Origin: DATBJG01 sp963790545
Lineage (GTDB): Bacteria > Acidobacteriota > Vicinamibacteria > Vicinamibacterales > JAMQPK01
DNA length: 64,000 nt
Direction: 5' to 3'
Assembly (NCBI GenBank): GCA_963790545.1
Contig: CAWBPA010000016.1
Span: 124,001-188,000 of the forward strand
The notes beneath the pieces are model-generated. The model worked only from the letters and a program-made list of their open reading frames with translations. It was not told the origin of the DNA and did not search any database. Positions within the stretch are counted from its first letter, which is position 1. Each line of letters begins with the position of its first letter. Positions 45,336-53,889 of the stretch are shown here, piece after piece. A program made the translations under genes and the position numbers.

Positions 45336-46760
45336 TCAGAGCTCCGCGGTTTGAAAAGCTCGTGCCCGGAACAGAAAGTCGACGATGTTCCCTTCGTGCG
45401 GCTGCAGCCAGTTGAGCTGGGTCGTCGGAACCGGTCCGAGGTTGAGTCGATCGATGTTGGTCGCATCGAGCAGGGCGCGGCGGAACTCTGGCTTGCAGGT
45501 GATCGCGCTGCAGACAAGCGTCGGACCGATTGATGCCAGCATCTGCGACTCGGGGCATTCCACGACGGACACGAACGGAAACATGTATTCCTTCTTCGCA
45601 ATGCTGGCCTCGGCAGACGCGGCGTGCACCACGGTCGGCATCAGGTAGTCGGCCCGGCCCCGCTTCACCACGCGGCTGCCCTCCCGGTATTTTGCCGTCA
45701 CGTCGGTGACACCCGGGACTCCCGTGTCGGCGTCGATTGCCTGCGAGATGGCATCGGCCACGCCGGCCACCGTGAACGCCGCCAGCGGCGCCTCAGGATG
45801 TTCCGGAGGCAACGGCTCCACGGCCGCCAGCCGGCGAGCCAGCGCGTCGGCAATCTCGCGGGTGTGACGACTCGCCCAAATCCCCGAGCAGTTGATGCAG
45901 CTGCGCCCGCTGTTGACGAGCACGCTCTCGACCATGACGTCGAGATGCCGTTCCCAGTCGTCGACCTGGTCGTCGCCCAACACGATCTTCGAAAACCCTG
46001 GACCGTGCGCCTGGACTTTCGGGTTGCCCCGGTACCGATCCACCGTCGGGGTTCCTCCGAAGATCAGATTGCGATCGCAGCTGTCGAGCACCGCGGCCCC
46101 GACATCACCCTCCCCCGGGTAGATAGAAATCGCTTCGCGCGGGATGCCTGCGGCAAAGAAGGCTTCGGCCATGCGGAACGGCGTCCAGGGCTCCTGCGGC
46201 CCGGGTTTGAGCACCAAACCAACCTGCAGCGGAATGATGGGCAGCCACAGGGTGTGGACACCTGGCGAATTCGAGGGCAACACGAGACCGAGAACCGGGC
46301 TCTGGGCCTGAAAACTGATCGGCACGCCGCGCTCTTCGCCGTGTCCGCGCGTGAGCACGTCGAGCGACAGCCCGCGCGTGAGCGACGCCAGGATGCTTCG
46401 CATTTCGGCAAGCACGAAGGCGTTCTTCTTCATGTTTGCGCGGCACATGCGTTCGGGTAACCCCGTCGTCGCGGACTGCGCGCGCACGAACTCGTCCGCT
46501 GTCTGGGTGCCGTCACCCATCGGCAGCGTCTCGTTCATATACAGCTGGCCTGCGCGACCAACCCTCGCGATCAGCTCGTCGATGGGGATGTCGGAGAGCG
46601 CCCGTCTGGCTTGCGCGGCCTTCCGCATGTCGCGCTGGATGAGCCCACCATTGGCGCGGCTGACCCGCGCGATCGGCTCTCCCGTCATGAAGTGGACAAC
46701 CTGGTCCACCTCGATGCTCGTGTAGGGTTGACCCCAGCGCAAAACGGGGACATGAATCAT
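45336..46760 (-). CDS. Aldehyde dehydrogenase-family protein
   Basis: 474 residues of the NAD(P)-dependent aldehyde dehydrogenase superfamily. The cofactor region has LGLVLPSNSPGVHTLWLPII and LVLKPGPQEPWTPFRMAEAF; the catalytic cysteine lies in VNSGRSCINCSGIWAS near residue 290. The usual glutamate motif is not obvious, as in acyl-CoA reductase-type members. The last residues and stop abut a CACAGAGG repeat. It lies downstream of a CoA ligase-like gene, so it may reduce an activated acid to an aldehyde, like the LuxC/LuxE pair (inferred). Confidence 0.82.
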   Translation of the reverse strand: MIHVPVLRWGQPYTSIEVDQVVHFMTGEPIARVSRANGGLIQRDMRKAAQARRALSDIPIDELIARVGRAGQLYMNETLPMGDGTQTADEFVRAQSATTGLPERMCRANMKKNAFVLAEMRSILASLTRGLSLDVLTRGHGEERGVPISFQAQSPVLGLVLPSNSPGVHTLWLPIIPLQVGLVLKPGPQEPWTPFRMAEAFFAAGIPREAISIYPGEGDVGAAVLDSCDRNLIFGGTPTVDRYRGNPKVQAHGPGFSKIVLGDDQVDDWERHLDVMVESVLVNSGRSCINCSGIWASRHTREIADALARRLAAVEPLPPEHPEAPLAAFTVAGVADAISQAIDADTGVPGVTDVTAKYREGSRVVKRGRADYLMPTVVHAASAEASIAKKEYMFPFVSVVECPESQMLASIGPTLVCSAITCKPEFRRALLDATNIDRLNLGPVPTTQLNWLQPHEGNIVDFLFRARAFQTAEL

Positions 46761-46786
46761 ATAGATCCTTCAAGCTCTCAAAACTT

Positions 46787-46890
46787 CAACGCAAAGGTTC
46801 GCAGGGGTCGCGGAGGAACGCAGAGATTCTTTTGGATCCAAAATTTCGGCGCCCTCTGCGGAACCTCGGCGTCCTCAGCGCGGTGCCTTT
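46787..46890. repeat. CGCAGAGG-type hairpin
   Basis: GCAGGGGTCGCGGAGGAACG then CAGAG, followed by CTCTGCGGAACCTCGGCGTCC in inverse sense, in the 141-bp gap between the ligase and aldehyde dehydrogenase genes. Confidence 0.7.
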
Positions 46891-46901
46891 AGCTTCTTAC
46901 C

Positions 46902-48023
46902 TTAGTACACTCCCACTGTGGTAGTCGCCGCAAATGCCCGATACGGGCGAACGCCGCTGATGCCGTCCCAGGGGTACCGCTCGTACGGCGGCTCGCGCTC
47001 ACCTTCGTCCCTCTCGAGAAATCCGGGGACGAAGAACTCGCGCGTGAGCGTCGTGAGCTTCACGCGGCCGGTCTGACCGTAGTCAACGACCTTGTGTGGA
47101 TCGTCGAAGTCGACTACTTCGATGACGGCTCGCGGCTGCGGCGCGTAGTAGCTGATCTTGTAGTTGTTGTGCGGACCGCTTGGGGCGCTTGCGGCCAGAC
47201 CCATCAGCGTGTTGCCGTAGGTTGGCGTCATATAGGCGCCGTCGAGCAACTCTTCGTGCGCGAAACGATTCCACTGCGGCGTGAACTCGGTGCCGCCGGA
47301 AAAGATGCCGGTCACACCCGCCTTTCGAATCGTCGTCCCCATCGATTCGAGGCGCAAGGCGAGCGCCTCGAGCAGCTTTGGCGTCGCGAACATGCATTTG
47401 ATGTCGTGATTAGCCTGCAGGATCGTGACCGCCTGATCGAGGACATGATCCTTGTAGGCCTGCAGGTGCTCGCTCCAGCCTTTCTTGATGAGCTTGATAA
47501 CCCATCGCGGATCGAGATCGACGCAGAAACAGATACCGCCGCGGTGTTGCGCCAGATGCTCGACCGAGAGTCGAAGCCGCCTGGGCCCCGAGGGGCCGAG
47601 CATGAGCCAGTTGGAGCCCTTCGGAAAATGCTCGTCGGGCAGCGTCGTGCTGAAGATTTCGTAGTCGGTCCGGAAATCCGTGCACGCGATTCGGGTTTTT
47701 GGCGTGCCGGTCGTTCCACCTGTTTCGAAAACGAAGACCGGCTTGCCGGCGAGCCCTTTGGGCACCCAGCGCTGCACGGGTCCGCCTCGCAACCACTCGT
47801 CCTCGAACAGACCCAGACGCTTGAGATCGGCAAAGCTCACGATCTCACGACGCGGGTCCCAGCCAAGTTTCTTCGCGTAGTCCAGCCAGAATGGCGATCC
47901 CGTTTCAGGATCGAAGTGCCACTGAACCACCTCGCGTACCAGCGCGTCCAACGCCTCCCGCGCGGCCTGCACCTGCGCCGCAGAGGCTACCGCAGTTCCG
48001 GAACCTGAAGAAGACGTCTGCAT
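46902..48023 (-). CDS. AMP-binding ligase-like protein (PaaK/LuxE-like)
   Basis: 373 residues from the ATG at 48023; a longer frame upstream is only antisense to the MFS gene. The phosphate loop is FETGGTTGTPKTRIA; later TPTYGNTLMGLAAS and DYGQTGRVKLTTLTREFFVP match the PaaK-like fold. The length is close to LuxE acyl-protein synthetases and shorter than PaaK. It should activate a carboxylic acid as acyl-AMP. It is divergent from an MFS carrier and upstream of an aldehyde dehydrogenase. Confidence 0.82.
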   Translation of the reverse strand: MQTSSSGSGTAVASAAQVQAAREALDALVREVVQWHFDPETGSPFWLDYAKKLGWDPRREIVSFADLKRLGLFEDEWLRGGPVQRWVPKGLAGKPVFVFETGGTTGTPKTRIACTDFRTDYEIFSTTLPDEHFPKGSNWLMLGPSGPRRLRLSVEHLAQHRGGICFCVDLDPRWVIKLIKKGWSEHLQAYKDHVLDQAVTILQANHDIKCMFATPKLLEALALRLESMGTTIRKAGVTGIFSGGTEFTPQWNRFAHEELLDGAYMTPTYGNTLMGLAASAPSGPHNNYKISYYAPQPRAVIEVVDFDDPHKVVDYGQTGRVKLTTLTREFFVPGFLERDEGEREPPYERYPWDGISGVRPYRAFAATTTVGVY

Positions 48024-48102
48024 CAAACGGTAGTATAGTCCGACCCCATTCACGGTGTGTCCCACCGAGAACCACAGAACGCACGCATAGAAGCGAGGCC
48101 TC
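48024..48102. promoter_or_regulatory. Divergent promoter region, ligase/MFS
   Basis: 79 bp between two divergent start codons. GTAGTATAGT is AT-richer than its surroundings and could hold a -10 box. No clear operator is seen. Confidence 0.4.
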
Positions 48103-49446
48103 ATGGCAGTCGCGCCACAAGAAGCAGTGCCTTCACGCCTGACCCCGCTCCAGTGGCTCATCTGCGCGATTGCCGCCCTTGGCTTCGCGTTCGACTCGTA
48201 CGAACTGTTGATGCTGCCTCTGATCGTGAGACCGGCGCTGATTGAACTGCTGGCCGTGCCTCCAAACAGCCCGGCAATCAACGACTGGGTGGGCATCATC
48301 TTTTACGCACCGGCCGTGGCCGGAGGGATCTTCGGTCTGCTTGGCGGCTATCTGACCGACCTGTTCGGCCGGCGCCGTGTGCTCGTCTACAGCATCCTGC
48401 TGTACGCGTTTTCCGCGCTGGCTGCCGGCTTTGCAACCTCGGTCGGCTGGCTGCTCTTCTGGCGCTGTTGCACTTTCGTTGGTGTCTGCGTTGAGTTTGT
48501 CGCGGCCGTCGCGTGGCTGGCGGAGCTGTTCCCCAATCCCAAACAGCGTGAAAAGGTCATCGGCTACACACAAGCCTTTGGATCGTTTGGCGGGTTCATG
48601 GTCACAGTCGCGTACGGTCTGGCCGTCACCTATGGAGAATCGCTGCCGCTCGTGCAAGGGGGTCACCAGCCCTGGCGGTACACGCTGATGTCCGGAGTCA
48701 TTCCCGCAATCCCGTTGATCCTGATTCGCCCCTTCCTGCCGGAATCGCCGGCCTGGCGTGAAAAGAAACTGGCGGGCACATTGAAACGCCCGAGCTTTGG
48801 CGAGCTCTTTCAGCCGCAATTCCGGCGGACGACGATCGTCACGACGATCATGATGGCATGCGCATTCGCCGCTGCGTTCGGTGCGCTCCAGCAGATGCCT
48901 CGGATTGTGCCGGGCGTCGCCGAAGTCCAGGGTATGGGGCCGGTGGCGCGGGAACAAGCGATTGCCGGCGTGCAGCTGTTCCAGGAACTCGGTGGTCTGA
49001 CGGGCCGGCTGGCGCTTGCCTACCTGGCTGCCGTGATCATCAGCCGTCGCCGTTTGTTGCATATATTCCAGGTTCCCGGACTTATCCTCATGCCTCTGAT
49101 CTTCCTGACCGTGACAACATCCAGCCTCACCCTGGTGCAGTGGGGAACGCTCATCATCGGGTTCATGACGATCTCGCAGTTCAGCTTCTGGGGAAACTAT
49201 TTGCCGCGCGTCTATCCAACCTACCTGCGAGGGACCGGCGAAAGCTTTGCGGCAAACGTCGGAGGACGCATGATCGGCACTTTTGCGGCATTGGTCACCA
49301 CACAGCTCGTCAACGTCGTGCCGGGCGCGACGCCTCCCATCAGACTGGCGTACGCATCGGCACTGGTCGGCACGACTGTCTATCTGATGGGCTTTGTGAC
49401 CAGCTTCTGGCTGCCGGAACCGAAGCGGGAGGAGTTGCCGGAATAA
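48103..49446 (+). CDS. MFS transporter, sugar/aromatic acid porter type
   Basis: 447 residues and 12 predicted helices. The loop 2-3 signature LGGYLTDLFGRRRVLVYSIL is typical of the sugar porter and aromatic acid:H+ symporter branches. LPESPAWREKKLAG in the central loop and PRVYPTYLRGTGESFAANVG in the second half are also family-like. It is divergent from the CoA ligase-like gene, and import of a carboxylic acid for that ligase is a reasonable inference. Inner-membrane protein. Confidence 0.9.
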   Translation: MAVAPQEAVPSRLTPLQWLICAIAALGFAFDSYELLMLPLIVRPALIELLAVPPNSPAINDWVGIIFYAPAVAGGIFGLLGGYLTDLFGRRRVLVYSILLYAFSALAAGFATSVGWLLFWRCCTFVGVCVEFVAAVAWLAELFPNPKQREKVIGYTQAFGSFGGFMVTVAYGLAVTYGESLPLVQGGHQPWRYTLMSGVIPAIPLILIRPFLPESPAWREKKLAGTLKRPSFGELFQPQFRRTTIVTTIMMACAFAAAFGALQQMPRIVPGVAEVQGMGPVAREQAIAGVQLFQELGGLTGRLALAYLAAVIISRRRLLHIFQVPGLILMPLIFLTVTTSSLTLVQWGTLIIGFMTISQFSFWGNYLPRVYPTYLRGTGESFAANVGGRMIGTFAALVTTQLVNVVPGATPPIRLAYASALVGTTVYLMGFVTSFWLPEPKREELPE

Positions 49447-49489
49447 GTAAAGGGCAAAGGTCAAAGGTTAAAGGTCAAAGGTTGGTCAG
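49447..49489. repeat. Heptamer array (AAAGGTC)
   Basis: AAAGGGCAAAGGTCAAAGG and following TTAAAGGTCAAAGG, a 7-bp step, fill the gap between the MFS stop and the DinB start. Confidence 0.85.
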
Positions 49490-49492
49490 GTG

Positions 49493-50029
49493 ATGGCTTC
49501 CATCGATCGTCCGGATCCGTCCGAGTACGCGCCCTACTTCGAGCGTTACATTGCGCTCGTGCCTCCTGGCGACGTCTTGATGGTCCTCCGGGAGCAGCAG
49601 GATCTGCATCTGCACGAGCTCGAGGCGCTCACCGATGCACAAGCGAACCATCGCTATGCGCCCGGGAAGTGGAGCGTCAAGGAAGTCGTGGGCCACCTGC
49701 TCGATTGCGAGCGAATCTTCACCTACCGCGCCATGTCTTTCGCGCGCGGCGAGACGCAGCCGCTTCCCGGCTACGACGATGTCGCGTACGTTACAGGCGG
49801 TCGATTCAGCACCCGCACGCTGACGAGCCTGACTGGCGAGTTCAGGGCGGTTCGCGGCGCAACCCTCGCCCTGTTCAGCAACCTCGACGCGTCAGCGCTG
49901 GCCTGTCGCGGTGTCGCGAACGACCGCGAATACACGGTGCGGTCAATCGCCTACATCGTGGCCGGTCACGAACTGCATCATTGGCGGCTGTTCCGGGACA
50001 GATATTTGCCGGGCCTTCCAGGAAAGTAG
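49493..50029 (+). CDS. DinB-family protein
   Basis: 178 residues from the ATG at 49493 (GTG at 49490 is an alternative). A four-helix DinB-like layout with conserved metal-binding histidines: KWSVKEVVGHLLDCERIFTY and IVAGHELHHWRLFRDRY at the C-terminus. The family includes putative thiol-dependent metalloenzymes such as bacillithiol-related transferases; the role here is not known. The stop codon lies within the first unit of the 130-bp array that follows. Confidence 0.88.
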   Translation: MASIDRPDPSEYAPYFERYIALVPPGDVLMVLREQQDLHLHELEALTDAQANHRYAPGKWSVKEVVGHLLDCERIFTYRAMSFARGETQPLPGYDDVAYVTGGRFSTRTLTSLTGEFRAVRGATLALFSNLDASALACRGVANDREYTVRSIAYIVAGHELHHWRLFRDRYLPGLPGK

Positions 50030-50890
50030 ACGCTTCAACCGCGAAGGCTGTTTCTTAAAAACCACGAAGACACAAAGATCACGAAGAAAACCCAAGTAAC
50101 TTCGTGTTCCTCGTAACCTCGTGGTGCATGACTTCCTTCGTGGCCCGGCTTCCAGAAAGTGAGCTCTACAACCACGACGGCTGTTTTCATAAACCACGAG
50201 ACGCAAAGATCACGAGGAAAACCCAAGTTACTTAGTGTTCTTCGTGACTTCGTGGTTCCCGTCTTCCTTGGTGGTCCGACTTCGAAGGAAAGTAAGCGCT
50301 TCAACCGCGAAGGCTGTTTTCATGAACCACGAAGACACAACGATCACGAAGAAAACCAAGAACTTCGTGTTCTTCGTGACTTCGTGGTTCCAAGCTCTTC
50401 CTTCGTGGTCAGTGTTTCAGGAAAGTGAGCGCTTCAACCACAAAGGCTGTTTTCATAAACCACAAAGACACAACGATCACGAAGAAAACCATGAACTTCG
50501 TGTTCTTCGTGACTTCGTGGTTCCAAGCTCTTCCTTCGTGGTCCGTCTTTCAGGAAAGTGAGCGCTTCAACCACAAAGGACTGTTTTCATAAACCACGAA
50601 GACACAACGATCACGAAGAAAACCAAGAACACCGTCTTCCTTTGGTGGTCCGGCTTCGAAGGAAAGTAAGCGCTTCACCGAAGGCTGTTTTCATAAACCA
50701 CGAAGACGCAAAGAATCACGAAGAAACCTAGGTAACGTCGTGTTCTTCGTGGACTTCGTGGTTCCAGGCTCTTCCTTCGTGGTCGGCTTCCAGGAAAGCG
50801 AGTGCTTCAACTACGAATAGTACCGTCGTGTACTTCGTGCCGTCGTGGTGTATGTCTTCTTCGTGACTTCGTGGTTACGCCTTCTTCGGG
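50021..50890. repeat. Tandem array of seven units of about 130 bp (CACGAAG family)
   Basis: Unit starts with GGAAAGT(G/A)AGCGCTTCAACC lie at about 50021, 50155, 50287, 50420, 50553, 50661 and 50793, a period near 133 bp except one short copy of 108. Each unit then has AGGCTGTTTTCATAAACCAC and two blocks, CACGAAGACACAACGATCAC and TTCGTGTTCTTCGTGACTTC, which pair to form a hairpin. Peptides from open frames here are repeat translations. No gene is seen in 50030-50920. Confidence 0.93.
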
Positions 50891-50920
50891 GGTTGAGGTC
50901 TTTCTCAGTACGCGCGCGCG

Positions 50921-52039
50921 TCACAACTCTAGAGCAGCGACCGCGTCGAACGGGCGCGGGTTAAAGGTCGCGGTCCACTGGCTGGCGGCATCGGCGGCAA
51001 GCGCCGGGAGGTCTTCGCGAGCGACGCCCAGCTCACGCAGGGTGGCCGGCAGACGAGCGACGCGGGCCAGGCCGTCGAGTCGTGTGGCGAGCGCGTCGCC
51101 TGAGCCGTCGCGGCCGCTGATTCGGAGCAACTCCGCATATCGATCGCCGACCGCAGAAGCATTCCATCTCACAATGTGCGGCAGCATGACCGCAATGGCA
51201 ATGCCATGAATGGTGTCGTATCGCGCCGTGAGCGGATTGGCGCACGCATGCGTCGCCCCCAGCATCGACTGCTCGATGGCAATCCCGGCTTCGTGTGATC
51301 CGAGCAGCATGGCGGCACGCGCACCTAGATCGCCAGGTTCTGCCAGCACGCGTTCGTAGTGGGCATCGAGCAGCCGCCAGGCCTCGCGTGCGAACATGTC
51401 GGACACCTCGTTGCGCTTGGTCGTGACAAACGACTCCACCGCGTGCGAGAGCGCGTCATACCCTGCGATCGCCGTCACCGATCGGGGCTGCGTCGTGGTC
51501 AGGAGGGAATCCAGAATGGCGACGCGGAACGCCGCTTTCGGATCGCCGCACGCCATCTTTGCATGAGTGTCTGCATCGGAAATGACCGCGTACGATTGTG
51601 CTTCGCTACCCGTCCCCGCGGTCGTGGGAATGCCGATGCTCGGCAGCATCGGTCGTGACGCCTTCCCGAAACCCCGGTAATCCTTCATCGTCCCGCCGTT
51701 GGTCAGGACGAAGTTGATGCCTTTCGCGCAGTCGAGCGAGCTGCCGCCGCCGAGCGCCACCAGCGAATCAACGCCCTGCGACGCCGCATAGACACGGCCA
51801 GCTTCAACCATGCGCGTGTCGGGGTTCGGATCGAAGTCGTGGAAAACCACGGACCAAATCCCAGCGGCGTCAAGGAGCGTCGCCGCTCGATTGACTAGGC
51901 CTGTCGAAAGCAGTCCACGATCGGAGACGATGAGCGTCCGCGCAAATCCCAGCGCTCGGGCCAGCTCACCGAGGCGGGAGAGCGAGCCATCGCCAAAGAC
52001 CACGCGCGTGCGAAGGGAAAAATCAAACGGTGGGCCCAA
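50921..52039 (-). CDS. Iron-containing alcohol dehydrogenase
   Basis: 372 residues. The nucleotide-binding GGGSSLDCAKGINFVL is near residue 100; PTTAGTGSEAQSYAVISD near 143. The metal-site region SQPRS-type segment, GYDALSHAVESFV, and later GATHACANPLTARYDTIHGI carry the conserved histidines. The start is uncertain: a TTG at 52039 inside an AAAGCCC repeat. It would oxidise or reduce an alcohol/aldehyde with NAD(P). Downstream of nuoI on the same strand; any link to the aldehyde dehydrogenase at 46 kb is speculative. Confidence 0.88.
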   Translation of the reverse strand: MGPPFDFSLRTRVVFGDGSLSRLGELARALGFARTLIVSDRGLLSTGLVNRAATLLDAAGIWSVVFHDFDPNPDTRMVEAGRVYAASQGVDSLVALGGGSSLDCAKGINFVLTNGGTMKDYRGFGKASRPMLPSIGIPTTAGTGSEAQSYAVISDADTHAKMACGDPKAAFRVAILDSLLTTTQPRSVTAIAGYDALSHAVESFVTTKRNEVSDMFAREAWRLLDAHYERVLAEPGDLGARAAMLLGSHEAGIAIEQSMLGATHACANPLTARYDTIHGIAIAVMLPHIVRWNASAVGDRYAELLRISGRDGSGDALATRLDGLARVARLPATLRELGVAREDLPALAADAASQWTATFNPRPFDAVAALEL

Positions 52040-52063
52040 AGCCTTCAGCCCAAAGCCCAGAGC

Positions 52064-52483
52064 CTATTTTCGCAGTGGAACCAGCAGGTCTGTCTTGTCC
52101 CAGATGAAATCGGTCTTGCTGTAGACCGCAAGCTCGTAGTCCTTCCCCATGAAGATTGCGGAGACAGGACACGCTTCTTCACAGTAGCCGCAGAAGATGC
52201 AGCGGGTCTTGTGAATCTGGTAGACCTTGGCGTAACGCGGGCCGGCCTTGACGGTGCCGTCGTTTTCGGCGGCTTCCAGGTAGATGGCGTCGGCCGGGCA
52301 GGCAACCGCGCAGAGTCCGCACGCCACGCATTTCTCGAGGCCGTTTTCATCGCGCATCAGCACCTGTTTGCCGCGGTACTTCGGGAACATCGGGACCTTC
52401 TGGTCCGGATAGTTCACCGTGACCGGCTTTTTGAACATGTGCCGCAGGGTCGTCGCGAAACCAATCAGGAAAGGTCGGATCAT
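52064..52483 (-). CDS. nuoI: NADH-quinone oxidoreductase subunit I (NuoI)
   Basis: 139 residues with two 4Fe-4S binding motifs, CVACGLCAVACPADAIYLEA and CIFCGYCEEACPVSAIFMG. The N-terminal FKKPVTVNYPDQKVP matches the NuoI pattern, and the length is typical of short NuoI forms. NuoI carries the N6a/N6b clusters that lead electrons to quinone in complex I. No other nuo gene is present in the window, so it is away from a complete nuo operon. Divergent from the LytS-like kinase gene with a 73-bp gap. Confidence 0.9.
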   Translation of the reverse strand: MIRPFLIGFATTLRHMFKKPVTVNYPDQKVPMFPKYRGKQVLMRDENGLEKCVACGLCAVACPADAIYLEAAENDGTVKAGPRYAKVYQIHKTRCIFCGYCEEACPVSAIFMGKDYELAVYSKTDFIWDKTDLLVPLRK

Positions 52484-52556
52484 GGCAAAGGCTCGACGGT
52501 CATCATATCATCCGTTCTGATTGACACTCCTTTGACCCGCCGGTACTCTCTTGGCA

Positions 52557-53882
52557 GTGGTTTCCGAGCTCAAGTACCTGTCCTCTGAGCAGTTCCTGCT
52601 CATGACGCTCGTGGTCAAGCTGGCGGTTATTGCACTGCTGGCGACCGTGCTGGTTCGGTACTGGCGGTTCCGGCAAATCCTCATCTTCGAGCGACGGGGA
52701 TGGCTCGAGCGGCTCATCATGGTCGCCAGCATGGGCATTCCCGTGTCGGCTGGCGTTGCCGCGCGGCTGCTCCTGAACTACAACGCCGCAGATCTCACGC
52801 TCGAAGCACCGTTTGTCGTGGGATTGATTGCCGGACCGTACGCCGGGGCACTCGTCGGGCTCATGGCCGGGACCCCGGCTTTGATCGCCGGTGAGTTAAT
52901 CGCGCTGCCATTTGCCGTCGGGTGCGGGTTTGCGGGTGGCGGACTTCGTGAAGCGGCACCGAAGGAAGCCATCTGGCGCTTCTCCCCCTTCGTATTCACC
53001 CAGCTCCCGCGCCGACTCTGGCGGTTCTTCAAGAATCCTGCGCTCGACTGGCAGGTCACGCTCCTCCTGGCGCCGGTCGCCCTGGAGTTGATCCGACAGG
53101 CGCTCGGATCCCGCTATCCGGATCGACTGTTCCATCTCGGCCCGGAGCTGAGCCAGAACTCGCTCGTGCTGCTCGTGATGCTCGCGACGGTGTTGTGCGT
53201 GGCAACGCCAATCAAGATCTGGAACAACGCACGAATCGAGCACCGGCTGCAGGAACAGGAAAAGTTGCTGCTCGCCGCAAAAATCGAAGCGCTCGCCAGT
53301 CAAATCAATCCACATTTCCTCTTCAACACGCTGACGTCGATCTCCTCGCTCATACGGTCGCATCCGGAAACCGCACGCATGCTGATTGGCAAGTTGTCGG
53401 GGTTGCTCCGCCGGCTCCTGCGCAGCCACGATCACTTCGTGACGCTTCGTGAGGAAATGGAATCGATTGACGAGTACCTCGACATCGAGGTCATTCGTTT
53501 CGGGCCGAGCCTGAAAGTGGAAAAACACCTGAGCCCCGATACACTCGAAATCCTCGTCCCCAGCATGATCCTGCAGCCCCTGGTCGAAAACTGTATCAAG
53601 CACGGGTTTTCCCGGAAGGTGGGGGGTGGCCGTATCGTCATCCGCAGCCGGCTCGACAACGGCCTCGCCGTCATCGAGGTGGATGACGACGGGAGTGGGA
53701 TGAGTGAGGAACGGTTGAGCACGGCCCTGGGGGAGGGGATTGGATTGAGCAACGTGAACGAGCGTCTGCGTGTTATCTACGGCGAAGGTTACGGTTTGAA
53801 GCTCACGAGCCGGCCAGGCCGCGGCACATCGGCACGGATCGAGATTCCCGAACTCGCGCTGGTGGAGCGCGTCACGGCATGA
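52557..53882 (+). CDS. LytS-like sensor histidine kinase
   Basis: About 441 residues from the GTG at 52557; a TTG at 52551 is also in frame. The N-terminal half has five or six membrane helices of the 5TM-LytS type (FVVGLIAGPYAGALVGLMAG). The kinase starts at SQINPHFLFNTLTSISSLIR with the phospho-accepting histidine near residue 251, followed by PSMILQPLVENCIKHGF and the ATPase motif DDDGSGMSEE. The gene for its LytTR regulator begins 7 bp later. A TTGACA at 52521-52526 may be part of its promoter. Confidence 0.93.
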   Translation: MVSELKYLSSEQFLLMTLVVKLAVIALLATVLVRYWRFRQILIFERRGWLERLIMVASMGIPVSAGVAARLLLNYNAADLTLEAPFVVGLIAGPYAGALVGLMAGTPALIAGELIALPFAVGCGFAGGGLREAAPKEAIWRFSPFVFTQLPRRLWRFFKNPALDWQVTLLLAPVALELIRQALGSRYPDRLFHLGPELSQNSLVLLVMLATVLCVATPIKIWNNARIEHRLQEQEKLLLAAKIEALASQINPHFLFNTLTSISSLIRSHPETARMLIGKLSGLLRRLLRSHDHFVTLREEMESIDEYLDIEVIRFGPSLKVEKHLSPDTLEILVPSMILQPLVENCIKHGFSRKVGGGRIVIRSRLDNGLAVIEVDDDGSGMSEERLSTALGEGIGLSNVNERLRVIYGEGYGLKLTSRPGRGTSARIEIPELALVERVTA

Positions 53883-53889
53883 AGCCGCG

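Noticed and set aside
45146..45415. An 89-codon frame with LCVLCVLCG
   Set aside because: Translation of the CACAGAGG repeat; no ribosome site and no homologous family known to me.
48133..49464. A 443-codon minus-strand frame
   Set aside because: Antisense to the MFS transporter and rich in H, R and Q, as is usual for shadows.
50159..50561. Small proteins in the 50-kb array (…FFVTSWF… type)
   Set aside because: They are translations of CACGAAG/CTTCGTG repeats and exist in several frames.
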